From Malikia granosa (GTDB lineage: Bacteria; Pseudomonadota; Gammaproteobacteria; Burkholderiales; Burkholderiaceae_C), in contig NZ_PVLQ01000053.1 of the NCBI RefSeq assembly GCF_002980595.1, positions 1 to 41,979 on the forward strand: DNA of 41,979 bases, given 5' to 3'. Position 1 is the stretch's first letter; every line of letters starts with the position of its first letter. This document shows, one piece after another, positions 40,441 to 41,979 of the stretch. The notes under the pieces were generated by a model, which saw only the letters and a list, made by a program, of their open reading frames with translations, was not told where the DNA came from and ran no database searches. A program made the translations under genes and the position numbers.

Positions 40441-41328
40441 ATGGAACAGCTCGACCTAAACCTACTGCGCGTATTCGACGTGATTTACCGCACACGCAAC
40501 GTGAGCCGCGCTGCTGAGCTGCTCGGCATGTCGCAGCCGTCCACGAGCCAGGCGCTCACGCGCCTACGCCTGGTTTTGGGCGATCCGCTGTTCGAGCGAA
40601 CGCGGGGGGGTGTGAGGCCGACGTTACGCGCCGAGGATCTGGCCCGCTCCGTGCAGTCAGGGCTCGCGCAGATTGAGGAAGGCCTCGCTTCGGAAAACGC
40701 TTTTGATCCAGCACGGTCCACGGCCGAACTGCGCATCCACCTCACGGACATCGGCGAGGCCCGCTTTCTGCCATCGTTGATGCGCGAGATGCGGTGCGTG
40801 GCCCCCGGGATCCGGCTACGGGCCAGGACCTGGCCGCAGCAAGACATCGGCGGTGCACTGGACAGCGGCGACATCCATCTGGCCATCGGCTTCCTACCCG
40901 AGCTCACCACCTCGGCCCATGCGAAGCTGCTGACGGACCGTTACGTTGTCCTGCTACGCGCTGGGCACCCTGCCGCCGGGCAGACCAGGCTGACGCTGCG
41001 CAATATGCAATCGCTGGACTGGATCGCGGTGCGCTCGCACGCGCAGACGCTGGAGATGCTGCAGGCGGCAAACTTGGACGGCAAGATCACACTCACCACC
41101 TCGACTTTTCTTGCGCTGCCGGACATCGTGAAGAACACCGACCTCGCTGTTTTGATGCCGCAGGCGATCGCGCGGGAGTTTACGCCGGCCAACGGCTTCA
41201 AGCTTCTCGACACCGAGCTGCCTTCCAACGACTTCACGGTCTCTGTGCACTGGAGCCGGCGGCATGCGCATTCGCCCTTGGTCCGGTGGACACGGGAAGT
41301 ACTGCTGCGCCTCTTTCAACGTGACTAG
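40441..41328 (+). CDS. LysR-family transcriptional regulator of the decarboxylase operon
   Basis: A 295-residue LysR protein. Its helix-turn-helix domain (about 1-62; MEQLDLNLLRVFDVIYRTRN, with VSRAAELLGMSQPSTSQALTRL) resembles the NodD/SyrM-like or nahR-type subgroup, and a substrate-binding domain follows (about 90-295). The start codon lies one base after the palindrome, so a bound regulator would cover its own translation start region. It is divergent from the benzoylformate-type operon and likely responds to mandelate, benzoylformate or a similar acid. That ligand is inferred from the neighbours. Confidence 0.9.
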   Translation: MEQLDLNLLRVFDVIYRTRNVSRAAELLGMSQPSTSQALTRLRLVLGDPLFERTRGGVRPTLRAEDLARSVQSGLAQIEEGLASENAFDPARSTAELRIHLTDIGEARFLPSLMREMRCVAPGIRLRARTWPQQDIGGALDSGDIHLAIGFLPELTTSAHAKLLTDRYVVLLRAGHPAAGQTRLTLRNMQSLDWIAVRSHAQTLEMLQAANLDGKITLTTSTFLALPDIVKNTDLAVLMPQAIAREFTPANGFKLLDTELPSNDFTVSVHWSRRHAHSPLVRWTREVLLRLFQRD

Positions 41329-41871
41329 CTGTACGCAGCTGTGGGTCAAGTTGGACTGAACACCTCCATTGCTGGCTGAATTGCAGGAACTGCGGACGGG
41401 ATCATGTTGGCATGTCTGGAGCTTGCGGATGAGAGTGGAACGGCCGCATATCAGCCACAGCTGAAACTCGAAGTCTTCACATCCAACGACCGCTCCTGGC
41501 CGATACCGGTCAGCCATCAGACCTTAGCCGACGACCGCAACCCCTTCGAGGCGGAACAAGCCGATCCATGCATACGTCCCCGCTCAGGGGGCAGCCACTG
41601 CCACCATGATCCCGTTGCGCCTGACCATGGGCAGAGTCCTGGGTGGCTTGTTCCTGGCCAGTTCTGGGTGACCAGGTGACCGTGAGCGGGACCACCGTGA
41701 CGGCTCGGCTGGATTCAAGTCCTGGATTGTTTCTATATTAGAAATACTAAGAAAACAAAACCGTTATTTATCTATTTTGAAGGAAATTCTACAGTTGAGT
41801 CCATCGACAGGGCCATGCAGCCAGCCTTCCAGGCTGCAGCCCTTCTGGTTCAACCTGAAAGGAAACTGATC
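41329..41871. other. Intergenic region with no convincing gene
   Basis: 543 bases. The first 370 are GC-rich with only short, unsupported open frames on both strands. From 41715 the composition turns AT-rich, consistent with a promoter for the gene at 41872, and contains the dyad at 41730-41744. A small hairpin (GCAGCC 41817-41822 with GGCTGC 41832-41837) lies in the probable leader RNA. Confidence 0.5.
41730..41744. promoter_or_regulatory. Perfect dyad TTTCTA-TAT-TAGAAA upstream of the DUF4148 gene
   Basis: Six-base perfect arms around TAT, in an AT-rich island about 128 bases upstream of the start codon. It looks like an operator. The regulator cannot be named, since the nearest LysR gene has its own distinct palindrome. 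Confidence 0.5.
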
Positions 41872-41979
41872 ATGCAACGCACCTACGCCTCCATCCTCGC
41901 GCTCACCCTGGCCGCCTTCTCTGCCGGCTCGGCGCTGGCCGGCGATGCTGCTGCCCCTAAGACCCGCGAGCAGGTCAAG
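41872..41979 (+). CDS. DUF4148 family exported protein, N-terminal part
   Basis: Thirty-six codons before the window edge. They encode a signal peptide (MQRTYASILALTLAAFSAGS, cut after ALA) followed by GDAAAPKTREQVK, where T-R-E/A-Q-V-K is the typical start of the DUF4148 domain. A ribosome binding site (AAAGGAAA) precedes the ATG. These small periplasmic proteins of unknown function are abundant in Burkholderiales and often occur in several copies. The rest of the gene is outside the window. Confidence 0.8.
   Translation, partial: MQRTYASILALTLAAFSAGSALAGDAAAPKTREQVK

Noticed and set aside
41404-41695. Short open frames on both strands in the last intergenic region
   Set aside because: No ribosome binding site, no coding-type codon use and no similarity.

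Overview
This is a high-GC bacterial window with dense coding and strongly G/C-biased third positions. Three 'Bug'-type solute-binding genes (one broken), several LysR regulators and a DUF4148 gene at the right edge point to a betaproteobacterium of the order Burkholderiales (Comamonadaceae/Alcaligenaceae-like). The genus cannot be read from the sequence.

Layout. (1) 1-530: the cut end of an IS5-type insertion sequence, then about 370 bases with no convincing gene. (2) 532-8979: a LysR regulator divergent from a catabolic operon: FAH-family hydrolase, hydantoinase/oxoprolinase A and B subunits, a small CxC protein, a G3E (CobW/P47K) metallochaperone GTPase and a Bug solute-binding protein. 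(3) 9143-16321: a DUF1232 membrane protein, ccoG, a divergent GntR/MocR regulator, and a response regulator - sensor kinase - DegQ/MucD-type protease set. Three OmpR-type half-sites precede the protease gene. (4) 16428-26026: a large arsenic island. On the minus strand are arsA, arsD and a beheaded acr3 remnant. On the plus strand are gapdh, arsJ, arsR, a phosphatase-type arsC, acr3, a single-frame arsC-arsH fusion, arsP and a small thioredoxin-like gene. An AT-rich operator region separates the two arms. (5) 26075-27191: decayed CDF transporter and IS5 transposase pieces, then a SAM methyltransferase. (6) 27262-31179: a cytochrome bd operon read leftwards: Crp/Fnr-type regulator, cydP, cydA, cydB, cydX, ybgE. 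(7) 31265-34222: a DUF2946 protein, remnants of a divergent argP/argO pair, a flavin reductase, a DUF5710 protein and an SRAP (YedK) protein. (8) 34388-41328: a truncated, frameshifted Bug gene and a minus-strand operon of benzoylformate-decarboxylase-like enzyme, aldehyde dehydrogenase, ketopantoate-reductase-like dehydrogenase and Bug protein. A LysR gene diverges from it across a perfect 17-bp palindrome. (9) 41329-41979: non-coding sequence, another palindrome and the start of a DUF4148 gene.

How the genes work together. The arsenic island covers arsenate by two reductase families plus Acr3 efflux and by GAPDH/ArsJ, and it covers organoarsenicals by ArsH and ArsP; ArsD/ArsA would feed and energise efflux. 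The cyd genes make a complete high-affinity quinol oxidase with its own regulator. The two LysR-controlled operons look like uptake-plus-degradation modules. One is for an amide, cyclic imide or carboxylatable substrate. The other is for a 2-hydroxy/2-oxo aromatic acid such as mandelate. Both substrates are inferred. Repeated gene remnants (IS5, CDF, acr3, argP/argO, Bug) show that this is a rearranged accessory region.
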